Source: DASUPK01 sp963695675 (GTDB taxonomy: Bacteria; Actinomycetota; Thermoleophilia; Solirubrobacterales; 70-9). From it: a DNA stretch of 64,000 nt. Location of the stretch: NCBI GenBank assembly GCA_963695675.1, contig CAVOGY010000002.1:124001-188000 (forward strand). The letters are read 5' to 3'. Shown here piece after piece: positions 33,689 through 41,136 of this stretch (positions are counted from its first letter, which is position 1; each line of letters starts with the position of its first letter). The notes under the pieces were generated by a model. The model did not search any database and had not been told where the DNA came from. It saw only the letters and a program-made list of their open reading frames with translations. Position numbers and translations under genes: made by a program.

Positions 33689-33901
33689 GTGACGATGGCA
33701 ACGGTCTTGATTCTCAACGGGGTGGCGGTCGTCTCCCTGCTGGCCCTCTTGGCCGCGACCATGCGGCTCCCGTACCACCTGCCCACCTCTCCTGGATCCG
33801 GCGCTGAGCGACGGCATAGGCACCGCCGTCGGCAGACGTCGACGGCAAGCGAGGGCTCACGCCGCGGGCGTGGCGCGCCCGAGCCGGCCTACTCCGAGTA
33901 G
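33689..33901 (+). CDS. Small membrane protein
   Basis: A 70-residue protein after a good AAAGGAGG ribosome-binding site (33673-33680): MATVLILNGVAVVSLLALLA forms one helix, then a basic tail (RHRHRRRQTS). GTG 33689 or ATG 33695 can start it. Not recognised; it is the last plus-strand gene before the convergent ctaB. Confidence 0.5.
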   Translation: MTMATVLILNGVAVVSLLALLAATMRLPYHLPTSPGSGAERRHRHRRRQTSTASEGSRRGRGAPEPAYSE

Positions 33902-33929
33902 GCCCAGCTGCGAACAGGCGGCGGCACGG

Positions 33930-35213
33930 TCAAAGGACGACGACCGTGTCGACCGCCATCGCCGAGAAGAGAATCGCCAGATAGAGCAGCGAGAAGTGGA
34001 AGAGGCGTCCTGCGCGCGCGGGATTCGTCTCCCGCGCCAGGCTCAGCGCCAGCCCGATGAAGACGGCGTCGAGGGCGAGCGCGACGCCGAGATAGAGGCC
34101 GCCGACCGAGTGCCAGAGGAAAGGCAAGAGCGTCGTCGCGGCCAAGACCAGCGAATACGCGACTATCTGGCGCGAGGTCTCGCGATCCCCGCGCACGACG
34201 GGCAGCATCGGGATGCGCGCGGCGGCGTACTCGCGCTTGATCAGCAGGGCGAGGGACCAGAAGTGCGGCGGCGTCCAGAAGAAGATGATCAGGAAGAGGA
34301 AGATCGCCGGCAGGGTCAGGTTGTCGGTCGCGGCGGCCCAGCCGACCAGCGGCGGCACGGCGCCGGCGGCGCCTCCGATGACGATGTTCTGGACGGTCCA
34401 GCGCTTTAGCCAATGGGTGTAGACGAGCACATAGAACAGGCCCCCCACGAGGGCCAGGGTCGCCGTCAGGACATTCACCAGGCTGGCCAGCAGGACGAAG
34501 GAGAAGGCCGAGAGCACGAGCCCGAACTCGACCGCCCGCGGAGCGATCAGGCGACCCGCGACGATCGGCCTGTCCGACGTCCGATCCCCCATCAGGGCGT
34601 CGATGTCGCGGTCGAGGTAGTGATTCAGCGCGCTCGCCCCGCCACAGGCGAGCGCACCCCCAGCCAGGACGATCGCGAGCTCGGGCAGGTTCGGCAGACC
34701 GCCGGCACCCACGAACATTCCCGCGGCCGCCGTGATCAGCAGGAGCACCATGATCCGCGGCTTGGTCAGCGCCAGGTAGTCGCGCCAGGCGCCCGCGGGC
34801 ACATGCTCCCCGCGGAACGACGCCGCGGCGCTGAGCAGTGCCGCCGCCAGGGCGAGGCCGGCGAACACCAGGTGAAAGGCTACGGCCCACTCGGGCCGAC
34901 CTGCCAACGCGACCACAGCACCGAGAGCGCTTTCCCCCGCGAACAGGACCAGAGCCGCAATTGAGAAACCCAGCAATGGTCGATGCGCTGTCGCCGCGGC
35001 AACGACCACCGCAGTGAGCAGCGGGACAGCCAAAATCGCCAGCAGCCGGTGGGGGAGGCCGAGGTGCAGTGCACCGCTGGTGACGACCAGCGCCGTGACG
35101 GCGGCCGCCCCCAGGGCGGCCAATCGCAACCAAGCGCCGGGCGCAGCCTCAACTCCATCCGATCGCACGCCCCCGCGCTGGGGGCCGCGGATCGGCGTAC
35201 GAGTATGAGCCAT
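33930..35213 (-). CDS. ctaB: Heme O synthase with N-terminal CtaA-like half (CtaA-CtaB fusion)
   Basis: The C-terminal 290 residues are protoheme IX farnesyltransferase: YLALTKPRIMVLLLITAAAG, then NHYLDRDIDALMGDRTSDRP (the N-x3-D-x2-D prenyl-diphosphate site), YTHWLKRWTVQNIVIGGAAG and FWTPPHFWSLALLIK. It makes heme O for the oxidase. The first 135 residues add about four membrane helices including LPHRLLAILAVPLLTAVVV, which resembles one half of heme A synthase; a complete CtaA has twice that. The ATG at 35211-35213 follows AAGGAG with good spacing. Convergent to the cox operon. Confidence 0.9.
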   Translation of the reverse strand: MAHTRTPIRGPQRGGVRSDGVEAAPGAWLRLAALGAAAVTALVVTSGALHLGLPHRLLAILAVPLLTAVVVAAATAHRPLLGFSIAALVLFAGESALGAVVALAGRPEWAVAFHLVFAGLALAAALLSAAASFRGEHVPAGAWRDYLALTKPRIMVLLLITAAAGMFVGAGGLPNLPELAIVLAGGALACGGASALNHYLDRDIDALMGDRTSDRPIVAGRLIAPRAVEFGLVLSAFSFVLLASLVNVLTATLALVGGLFYVLVYTHWLKRWTVQNIVIGGAAGAVPPLVGWAAATDNLTLPAIFLFLIIFFWTPPHFWSLALLIKREYAAARIPMLPVVRGDRETSRQIVAYSLVLAATTLLPFLWHSVGGLYLGVALALDAVFIGLALSLARETNPARAGRLFHFSLLYLAILFSAMAVDTVVVL

Positions 35214-35340
35214 GCCAGTCTCCTTCACTGACGCTCGACGTTGCCGAGCTACGACTCTGCGCCAAGTCTGGTCTCTTGATCCGCGACTGTCAAATCCTCA
35301 GGCGACAAGCTTGGCGGCCCCGAATCGGCGAGCGGGTTGC

Positions 35341-35622
35341 TCAGGTCGGGTCCTTGACCTTCGATTTCAAGCCAGCGCCGGCCGAGAACTTCGGCACCCG
35401 TCTGGCTGGGATCGTGATCCGCTCGCGGGTGCGGGGGTTGACACCGTTTCGCGGGCCGCGCTCGGCAACCTGGAACTTTCCGAACCCCGGGAAGTTCACC
35501 TCCTCGCCCCGGCTCAGTGCGCCCCCGATCGCATTCAGCGTTACGTCGAGGGCCTCTCTCGTCTGCCTCTTGCTGAGCCCGGTCTTGGTGCTGACGCGGT
35601 CAACTAACTCGGCCTTGGTCAT
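35341..35622 (-). CDS. hup: HU family DNA-binding protein
   Basis: A 93-residue nucleoid protein. MTKAELVDRVSTKTGLSKRQ starts the helical dimerisation part, VNFPGFGKFQVAERGPRNGV and NPRTRERITIPARRVPKFSA form the DNA-binding beta arms with the conserved proline and arginines. Length and ending (GAGLKSKVK) are normal for HU without the long lysine/alanine tail of mycobacterial homologues. A good AGGAGG lies before the ATG. It is cotranscribed with the small gene 18 bases upstream. Confidence 0.95.
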   Translation of the reverse strand: MTKAELVDRVSTKTGLSKRQTREALDVTLNAIGGALSRGEEVNFPGFGKFQVAERGPRNGVNPRTRERITIPARRVPKFSAGAGLKSKVKDPT

Positions 35623-35640
35623 TCTCCGACCTCCTGTTGA

Positions 35641-35865
35641 TCAGTCCGACTCGTCCTCGTCATCGCCATTCAACTCAGCGACGCGCTCCTCAAGGGAGGT
35701 CAGCGCGTCGTTGCGCGTGATGTAGAAGGAGATTCCGTCCCTGGTCACAGACGCGCCTGTCGGGCGGTGAGTCGCGGTCACCTGGTGCTTGCGTCGGACG
35801 CGCTCCTCGGTGATGTCGATGTCCTCCATGCGGATTCTGTCGATATCAGCCACGTTCTTCTTCAC
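35641..35865 (-). CDS. Hypothetical protein upstream of HU
   Basis: A 74-residue, strongly charged protein: KNVADIDRIRMEDIDITEER, then VTATHRPTGASVTRDGISFY and a helical acidic end (EERVAELNGDDEDESD). The middle THRPTG is reminiscent of a beta-hairpin in release-factor-type domains but the GGQ motif is missing, so that comparison has no weight. The start is well supported by AAAGGAGG upstream. It probably shares a transcript with the HU gene. Confidence 0.65.
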   Translation of the reverse strand: MKKNVADIDRIRMEDIDITEERVRRKHQVTATHRPTGASVTRDGISFYITRNDALTSLEERVAELNGDDEDESD

Positions 35866-36127
35866 CTCCTTTCATGGCTCCGCCTCGTTTGCTCGGTGTT
35901 CGGGCCTGAAGACGCCGGGGCCATTCGTTCCCTGATGGCTTAATAACCCGTACTTCCCGAGTTCCCAATGTCTGTCCAGGGGCAAACAGGGCGAAGATCC
36001 CCAAAGCTCGCTACTAGCGAGTTTTCCCTGACGTGATATGCGCTCGCCCGCTTCCCCGCCCATGCGGGCCTGCTCAGGGTTTCGCTGCGACTTCGCCCAC
36101 GCAGTATCTCGCGGCTACTCGCGAACC
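35866..36127. other. Non-coding region with a decayed SnoaL leader
   Basis: No gene. On the minus strand the sequence after the hairpin repeat reads GCGAGATACTGCGTGGGCGA then AGTCGCAGCG, close to the GCGAGATACTGCGTGGGCGA and TGTCGGAGGAG that lead into intact SnoaL heads at 38706 and 44650. This looks like a degenerated head whose ATG has become AAG. Confidence 0.5.
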
Positions 36128-36175
36128 GCAGCTTTCCATCCAGACCGCCGCTTCTCGTCCAAAGCGGCTATCTGA
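36128..36175 (-). repeat. Dispersed two-hairpin repeat, copy 5
   Basis: Both halves are present: GCTTTCCATCCAGACCGC (diverged) and CCGCTTCTCGTCCAAAGCGG. Located upstream (minus strand) of the decayed SnoaL leader. Confidence 0.65.
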
Positions 36176-36259
36176 CGGCTAAGTCTCCGAGCGACTCAGT
36201 CTGCTGCATTCACGCGAAAGCGGAAGAGAGGTGGGACTGACTGACGGGACGTTGCTGAT

Positions 36260-36406
36260 TCAGCTAGTCGTCGAGTCGCCCCGGGCGTCTGCGGCCGCCT
36301 GCTTCCGCGCAGCCCTCTTGGCCTGCTTCTCAAGCCGACGCTCGCGGAGCTTGCGTTCACGGTTGAGCTTCGCCATCGTGGTCTTCCGCTTGCTGCCTGA
36401 GGCCAT
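36260..36406 (-). CDS. Small basic protein cotranscribed with the cold-shock gene
   Basis: A 48-residue lysine/arginine-rich protein: MASGSKRKTTMAKLNRERKL, then RERRLEKQAKRAARKQAAAD. It is a single charged helix, likely to bind RNA or DNA. Similar very short basic ORFs accompany csp genes in some actinobacteria (family recollection, not checked). AAGGAGAAG lies upstream of the ATG, and only eleven bases separate it from the csp stop, so the two form an operon. Confidence 0.65.
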   Translation of the reverse strand: MASGSKRKTTMAKLNRERKLRERRLEKQAKRAARKQAAADARGDSTTS

Positions 36407-36417
36407 GCCTCTTCTCC

Positions 36418-36621
36418 TTAAAGCGCCTGGACGTTCGCGGCCGCCGGACCCTTGTCGCCCTGCTCGACGTCGTAGCTCACCTTGGCGCCCTCGGCCAGCG
36501 ACTTGAAGCCGTCGCCCTGGATCGCGCTGTGGTGCACGAACACGTCCTTGCCGGAGTCATCCGGCGTGATGAATCCGAAGCCCTTGTCATCGCTGAACCA
36601 CTTCACTGTTCCTGTCGCCAT
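36418..36621 (-). CDS. Cold-shock protein (CspA family)
   Basis: A 67-residue single OB-fold RNA chaperone. RNP1 is KGFGFITPDD and RNP2 is VFVHHSAIQ, both with the aromatic residues that stack on nucleic-acid bases; MATGTVKWFSDD opens the domain. The ATG at 36619-36621 follows GGAGGGACCGAG. The open frame upstream is non-coding leader. Long 5' leaders are usual for csp genes, where they act as RNA thermosensors. Confidence 0.95.
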   Translation of the reverse strand: MATGTVKWFSDDKGFGFITPDDSGKDVFVHHSAIQGDGFKSLAEGAKVSYDVEQGDKGPAAANVQAL

Positions 36622-36891
36622 CTCGGTCCCTCCGTGTGGGTGCACTGCGAACGCGGAGGGTGCCCGGAGGCAACGACTGCGAAAACGCGGGGCACTACTT
36701 TGATCGAACGGATGCTCGACCCGAGGAGCCAGTCTAGCCGCTGCTTCGCGCGAGAAGCGAGCGCCAGGGTCGAAGAGCAGCTCCTGTCCGTGCAAAGCGG
36801 ATAGCCGCTTCTCGTCCAAAGCGGCTATTCGGGAGTGATTCCCTCCGAGCCCGGGCGTCTGCGAGCACCGATCCCTCTCGGGGGGTGAAGG
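36622..36891 (-). other. csp leader region with hairpin repeat
   Basis: No gene. Holds the 5' leader and promoter of the csp gene and, at 36786-36830, a dispersed repeat. Nothing else recognised. Confidence 0.5.
36786..36830 (-). repeat. Dispersed two-hairpin repeat, copy 6
   Basis: TGCAAAGCGGATAGCCGCTT followed by CTCGTCCA and AAGCGGCT. The eight-base-pair second hairpin is perfect, as in copy 2. Confidence 0.7.
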
Positions 36892-36920
36892 GCCCAGCGG
36901 CGCCCGGTACGCCGCTGGGC
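36892..36920 (-). terminator. Hairpin after RTX-like copy B
   Basis: GCCCAGCGGCG and CGCCGCTGGGC form a perfect eleven-base-pair stem with a seven-base loop, twelve bases past the stop. Copy A has the same element with paired substitutions (GCCGAGCGGCG). Confidence 0.7.
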
Positions 36921-36931
36921 CTACGCGCGGG

Positions 36932-37732
36932 TCAGGGACCTGGGGGTGGAGACGGCTCGCAGGGGACCGGAGCGTCGACGGTCTGCGAGCCGAGGGTGAC
37001 CCGCAGGAAGCCGGCGGCGGTGCAGGAATAGATGCCAACCGCGTCCCAATTCGGAGGGCTGAGCGAGCCGGCGCCGCCCACCGCGTTGGTGACGCCGCCA
37101 CCAGCTTCGACGCTTCCCGGGCCCGCCGCAGCAGCCCCGTCGCCGGTGATGTGGAAGCTGCATCCCACCTCTCCGGTCAGCGGGTTGGGTGGGCCGCACA
37201 TCGCATCGACGGTGAGGACCCGCAGGCCCTGGTTGGAACCACCGCCGCCGCCACCGCCGCCGCCGCCACCGCCGCCGGGCCCCTGTCCCGGAGTGGTGGT
37301 GCCCTGAACCGAGCCGCAGTTCCTGACGATCGAGATCTCCATCAGGTCGACGATGCACCTGTTGGTGCCGGAACCGCCGTCGATGACGCTGTCAGTGCGG
37401 CCGTCGGCGGCCTTCAGGACATCGTTGCCCGGACCGCCGAGGTGACGGTCGACTCCCTTGCCGCCAACTACAAGATCGTCTCCCTTGCCGCCCCTGAGTG
37501 TGTCGTTGCCGCCCTTGCCTTTGATCAGGTCGTTGCCGCCCTTGCCGTTGATCCTGTCGGACTTTTTGGTGCCGACGATCTTCTCGCTGCGCTTGCCGCC
37601 GGTGATCTTCTTCGCCACGGCGGGTCCCGCGGCCACGGCGAGGGCAAGGCAGAGAACGGCGACTGCAGAGATCAGCGGTGCCTTACCGAAACTGCCCTTG
37701 CGCGGATGGCCTCCTCCGGGCACGCGTCCCAT
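36932..37732 (-). CDS. RTX-like (hemolysin-type calcium-binding) secreted protein, copy B
   Basis: A 266-residue exported protein. The signal segment (APLISAVAVLCLALAVAAGP) ends before VAKKITGGKRSEKIVGTKKS. Residues 55-115 are glycine/aspartate nonapeptides (GGNDLIKGKGGNDTLRGGKG), which bind calcium in a parallel beta roll. A conserved TDSVIDGGSGTNRCIVD follows, then a 15-glycine linker and a C-terminal domain beginning LRVLTVDAMCGPPNPLTGEV with four cysteines. The C-terminal domain has no family I know. The ATG follows AGGAGGACCG. It is the intact paralogue of the broken gene at 11134, and the two share leader and terminator. Confidence 0.82.
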   Translation of the reverse strand: MGRVPGGGHPRKGSFGKAPLISAVAVLCLALAVAAGPAVAKKITGGKRSEKIVGTKKSDRINGKGGNDLIKGKGGNDTLRGGKGDDLVVGGKGVDRHLGGPGNDVLKAADGRTDSVIDGGSGTNRCIVDLMEISIVRNCGSVQGTTTPGQGPGGGGGGGGGGGGGSNQGLRVLTVDAMCGPPNPLTGEVGCSFHITGDGAAAAGPGSVEAGGGVTNAVGGAGSLSPPNWDAVGIYSCTAAGFLRVTLGSQTVDAPVPCEPSPPPGP

Positions 37733-37810
37733 TCGGTCCTCCTGTTCAGTCTCATTTGGAGCCCCCCCGGGCCCCCGATGGCCGTTGAAGCTAGCGAAGT
37801 ACCCGCCGAG
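37733..37810 (-). promoter_or_regulatory. Conserved leader of RTX-like copy B
   Basis: Minus-strand leader nearly identical to 11056-11133; see copy A. It includes ACTTCGCTAGCTTCAACGGC and a GC-rich block with GGGCCC before the ribosome-binding site. Confidence 0.5.
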
Positions 37811-37972
37811 CTACAACAGGGAACCGATGCGGGAACCCTTCGCCCAGGCAAGACCGCCGCAAGCTGGCTGTTACCCGGGGTGACTCGTTTCCAGAGGCTT
37901 GCGGCGGGTTATCGCCAGCGCTGCGATGGGTAGGAAGGTGCCGACTGATTACCCGACTCTCGGAGGTACACC

Positions 37973-38128
37973 TTGATCATCCTTGGCATTGTCTGTCTCA
38001 TCCTCGGGGCGATATTCAACGCCGGCATCCTTTGGGTAATCGGCGTCATCTTGGTCGTGGTGGGTGTGATCTTCTGGATACTGGGCGCGCTGGGTCGCGC
38101 AGTAGGAGGGCGACGCCACTACTACTAG
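37973..38128 (+). CDS. Small hydrophobic membrane protein (DUF6131-like)
   Basis: A 51-residue protein made almost entirely of two hydrophobic helices (IILGIVCLILGAIFNAGIL and VIGVILVVVGVIFWILGALG) with the basic end AVGGRRHYY. This pattern matches small actinobacterial proteins I recall as DUF6131; the match is from memory. TTG start, with GGAGG nine bases upstream. Too short for many gene finders. Function unknown. Confidence 0.65.
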   Translation: MIILGIVCLILGAIFNAGILWVIGVILVVVGVIFWILGALGRAVGGRRHYY

Positions 38129-38365
38129 TTGGATCGGAAGGGAATTTCGTGTTAGGCCCGAGCGGCCAGGTCCGGATCGGGCAACGCGGTCCTGCAGGGT
38201 GCAAATCACCGCAAATGGGCCAAAGCCCGAGTCTCTGCTAGTGCTGACGTTGAATTGAGGGGGTTAGGGAGCCGTCCTCGCCTACGGTGCCGGAAGTGTC
38301 GGGTTCCCCCGGTTGGTTTGCTTCCTTCCCCAGCCCCCTCAACTGAGCCCGGACGAAAGGAGCTC

Positions 38366-38610
38366 ATGTCAACTCGACTCACTCCGACTTGCGACCGGTG
38401 CGGAGGCCCACCAGGAACCGGCTTCATCATCGACCCGGAATCCCTAGGGGTGCTTTGTCTGGCTTGCGCGATCCCAACGAATCGGAGCGCGAGCGGATCA
38501 CGACCGATGCGGTTCGGGAGCTGATGCTTCGGTTCGAGGGGGAGAAAGGGCGACGGCCCGAATCCATCGCTGAGTTCTCAGCGTGGGTTGAGGAGCAGGG
38601 AGACGCCTAA
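38366..38610 (+). CDS. Small zinc-ribbon-like protein, one frameshift
   Basis: Starts at an ATG after AAAGGAGCTC. The first 35 residues contain two cysteine pairs (CDRCGG and CLACA) typical of a zinc ribbon. In the next frame the DNA continues as DPNESERERITTDAVRELML then RFEGEKGRRPESIAEFSAWV and stops at 38610. One base is missing near 38490; with it the length divides by three. Probably one 81-residue protein. Not recognised as a named family. Confidence 0.6.
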
Positions 38611-38647
38611 GCCGTAGCCCTTTCCTCGCTTATCAGTGCTTTTAGAA

Positions 38648-38676
38648 ACCGCTGCTTTGCATGGAAAGCAGCACTT
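38648..38676 (+). repeat. Dispersed hairpin repeat, copy 7
   Basis: CCGCTGCTTTGCATGGAAAG and AGCACTTTTGC, followed 30 bases later by GCGAGATACTGCGTGGGCG and a SnoaL head. This is the leader arrangement also seen at 43907. Confidence 0.7.
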
Positions 38677-38705
38677 TTGCTCGGGAGCGAGATACTGCGT
38701 GGGCG

Positions 38706-38843
38706 ATGTCGGAGGAGAGTCAATTGCCATGCCGACCGCATTCGGATGACAGCTCAACGAAGGAGGACCGAGTTGGTTTTGTCGACTGCGAAGATCGAGG
38801 ATTTCGACCGCTGGTGGAACGCGTTCTCTACCAAGGGCGCTGA
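38706..38843 (+). pseudogene. SnoaL-like head remnant
   Basis: ATGTCGGAGGAGAG matches the first codons of SnoaL-like genes (MSEE), after which the frame reads unrelated sequence and overlaps the next gene. It looks like a start region left behind when the body was replaced. Confidence 0.55.
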
Positions 38844-39045
38844 AAAGCGAAGGCAGCACGGCAGTAAGGGTTCGCAGGTTTTTCGCGATCCGGACGACGA
38901 TCGCCGGGTGTTGGTGGTTTTCGACTGGGACGAGGAAGGCTTTCGGAACTTCGTGTCCGACCCCGATATGGCCGCGGTCTTTGAAGAAGGTGGGATTCAA
39001 GGGAAGCCCCAGGCGGCCGAGTTCGTCCGGGAGCACGACGCCTAG
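38773..39045 (+). CDS. Small conserved protein, ABM-like or DUF fold
   Basis: A 90-residue protein (VLSTAKIEDFDRWWNAFSTK, then FRDPDDDRRVLVVFDWDEEG and FVSDPDMAAVFEEGG). The pattern of strand, helix with DFDRWW, strand VLVVFDW and terminal helix resembles dimeric alpha-beta barrel proteins; I do not know its function. The TTG at 38773 sits six bases after AAGGAGG and is my choice. It lies between a SnoaL head remnant and a SnoaL tail remnant, as if inserted in a SnoaL gene. Confidence 0.65.
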   Translation: MVLSTAKIEDFDRWWNAFSTKGAEKRRQHGSKGSQVFRDPDDDRRVLVVFDWDEEGFRNFVSDPDMAAVFEEGGIQGKPQAAEFVREHDA

Positions 39046-39069
39046 TCCAAGCGGAATCGACCGAAGGAG

Positions 39070-39109
39070 TCCGAGGACGGCCCTCGAAGCCGCCGGGCTG
39101 CGGGAGTAG
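39070..39109 (+). pseudogene. SnoaL-like tail remnant
   Basis: Reads TALEAAGLRE and TAG, then GCG and the ATG of the next SnoaL-like gene. No body precedes it; 25 bases of unrelated sequence separate it from the previous gene. Confidence 0.65.
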
Positions 39110-39112
39110 GCG

Positions 39113-39514
39113 ATGTCGCGGGAGAATGTCGAGATCGTCCGCCGCTCGTTCGACGCCTGGAACGAGTGGGACGTCGAGGCAATCCGAAGCCTCTACGCCA
39201 ACGACGTCGTGGTCGAGACAGGGATCACGGAGTTCGGCAGGACCTTCGAGGGCGACGACCCAATCCGGCGCTGGGTTGTGGAGATACGGGAGACATGGGG
39301 CGAGCTGCACTGGGATTACGAACGCATTTTCGAAGGCGAAGCCGATGACGTGGTGGTGAGCTTCTACCGAGCGATCGGCATTGGTCGCGAGAGCGGCGTC
39401 GAGGTCGTGCGTGACCTGACGGGCGTCTACCGTCTTCGCGACGGCCTGATCGTGAGCGAGCACGTCTACCTCGACCGCGAGGTGGCCCTCGAAGCCGCCG
39501 GGCTGTCGGAGTAG
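39113..39514 (+). CDS. SnoaL-like (NTF2-fold) protein
   Basis: Complete 133-residue family member: MSRENVEIVRRSFDAWNEWD, VVVETGITEFGRTFEGDDPI, RRWVVEIRETWGELHWDYER and the tail VYLDREVALEAAGLSE. Compared with the gene at 18341 the ends are nearly identical at DNA level while the middle is diverged. The ATG is three bases after a tail remnant and its own stop is three bases before another head. Likely a small-molecule isomerase/hydrolase or a ligand-binding protein; no specific function can be given. Confidence 0.85.
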   Translation: MSRENVEIVRRSFDAWNEWDVEAIRSLYANDVVVETGITEFGRTFEGDDPIRRWVVEIRETWGELHWDYERIFEGEADDVVVSFYRAIGIGRESGVEVVRDLTGVYRLRDGLIVSEHVYLDREVALEAAGLSE

Positions 39515-39517
39515 GCG

Positions 39518-39670
39518 ATGTCGCAGGAGAACGTGGAGCTTGTTCTTACCTTCATCGACGCGTACCACCGTGGCGACCGCGAAGCCAGCCGATATTGCAG
39601 ATCCGAACAACTCCGGCCTGGCGCCTACAGCCCGCGACGCGTGGGTTCGGATGAAGAACTTCAGCCATAA
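39518..39670 (+). pseudogene. SnoaL-like head remnant (truncated)
   Basis: Reads MSQENVELVLTFIDAYHRGD as in the family and then leaves it at SRYCRSEQLR, stopping after 50 residues. It overlaps the start of the protease gene, which therefore seems to have replaced the rest of this gene. Confidence 0.7.
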
Positions 39671-41015
39671 AGCTTTGGGATGTCGAAAGTGGCGACTCCT
39701 GCTCGCGGCAGGGGCGGCGCTCGCAGCGCCACTGCTGATCCCGCCGGGCGGCTTCGCTCTCGCGGCCGGGCAATACGAGCTTGGACCCAAGCTCGCACCA
39801 GGCGTCTTCCTGGCTGAGGCGCCGGGCCGGCAGTCAGCCGACCGCCAGGCACCTCGCTCAAACGATCTACAGCAGCGGATCGTCGGCGGCAATCCGACGA
39901 CGATCGCGGAATGGCCGTGGCAGGCGGCGGTCACCCTCAATCCTGCCTCCTCCTCGGGAAATGGCCTTGACCGACAATTTTGCGGCGGAACGCTGGTGGC
40001 TCCGACAATCATCGTCACCGCGGCGCACTGCGTCTACAACAACATCTTCGGCACGTTCTATCCAGCCAGCCGTCAGGCGTCGATCACCGGGCGCACCACG
40101 CTCTCTAATTCGAGCCAAGGACAGGAAATCGCCTGGAGCCGACTCTTATTCTTCGCCGACAGCTCGGGCAAGCCGCTTTTCAACCCAAACACAATGGATT
40201 GGGACGTTGTCTTCGCCGAGCTCAGCTCACCGTCGCCCTCCTCGAACTCCACCCCGATCCAGATCGCCGGCGCCGACGAGGCCTCCTTCTGGGCGCCCGG
40301 CAACGAGAACGCCTGGGCCACCGGCTGGGGGGCGATCTCGTCCGGCGGCCCCAAAAGCGACAGCTTGCGCGAGGTGAACATCGACAGGATCGCCGATTCA
40401 AGCTGCGGCGCACAGACCTCCTACGGCAGCGATTTCCATCCCGAGACGATGGTCTGCGCCGGGGAGCTAGCGGGCGGCCAGGACACCTGCCAGGGCGACA
40501 GCGGCGGTCCCCTCGTGACCCCGATCGGCGGCGGGGCGTTCCGGCTGATCGGCGATACGAGCTTTGGCGTTGACTGTGCCACGCCGAACTTCCCCGGCGT
40601 CTACGGCCGGGTGGCGGAACACCCGATGTGCACCGCCCTTCAGGAAGGCATCCAGAATGTCGCCGGCGTGAACGTGGTGGGGGCCGGGGGTTGTCTGGGC
40701 GCACCTGCGCCGCCGCCGCCAGGTGCGGCGCCGCCGACCTGCAAGGGCGTCCCGGCGACCATCGTCGGCACGTCGGGCAACGACGTGCTCAGCGGCACGC
40801 CCGGTCGGGATGTGATCGTCGGCCTGACGGGCAATGACAAGCTGAGTGGCCTCGCCGGCAACGACCTGATCTGCGGCGGCAAGGGCAACGACACGCTCAA
40901 GGGCGGCAAGGGCAAGGACACGCTCAAGGGCGGCAAGGGCAAGGACAAGCTCGTCGGCGGCGCCGGCAAGGACAAGCTCATCGGTGGCGCCGGCAAAGAC
41001 AAGCAGATCCAATAG
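39651..41015 (+). CDS. Trypsin-like serine protease fused to RTX-like calcium-binding repeats
   Basis: A 454-residue secreted S1 protease. The signal region is WRLLLAAGAALAAPLLIPPG; a propeptide of about 45 residues ends at QQRIVGGNPTT, the activation site. The catalytic triad is H in IIVTAAHCVYN, D in TMDWDVVFAELS and S in TCQGDSGGPLV. The aspartate six residues before the serine (QDTCQGDS) predicts cleavage after Arg/Lys. After a proline hinge come seven or so nonapeptides (GNDKLSGLAGNDLICGGKGN). Protease plus calcium roll in one chain is uncommon. ATG 39651 overlaps the SnoaL head remnant. Confidence 0.88.
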   Translation: MKNFSHKALGCRKWRLLLAAGAALAAPLLIPPGGFALAAGQYELGPKLAPGVFLAEAPGRQSADRQAPRSNDLQQRIVGGNPTTIAEWPWQAAVTLNPASSSGNGLDRQFCGGTLVAPTIIVTAAHCVYNNIFGTFYPASRQASITGRTTLSNSSQGQEIAWSRLLFFADSSGKPLFNPNTMDWDVVFAELSSPSPSSNSTPIQIAGADEASFWAPGNENAWATGWGAISSGGPKSDSLREVNIDRIADSSCGAQTSYGSDFHPETMVCAGELAGGQDTCQGDSGGPLVTPIGGGAFRLIGDTSFGVDCATPNFPGVYGRVAEHPMCTALQEGIQNVAGVNVVGAGGCLGAPAPPPPGAAPPTCKGVPATIVGTSGNDVLSGTPGRDVIVGLTGNDKLSGLAGNDLICGGKGNDTLKGGKGKDTLKGGKGKDKLVGGAGKDKLIGGAGKDKQIQ

Positions 41016-41136
41016 GGAGGCTCACTACCCCGTCGTTCCCCCTGGGGGACATACGTAGTCCGCACTGAGGGCGGACCGTTGCAGACGGGACCGAGCCGGA
41101 ACAGAATGGGGCGTCAACCCACATGGGGAGGATTCA

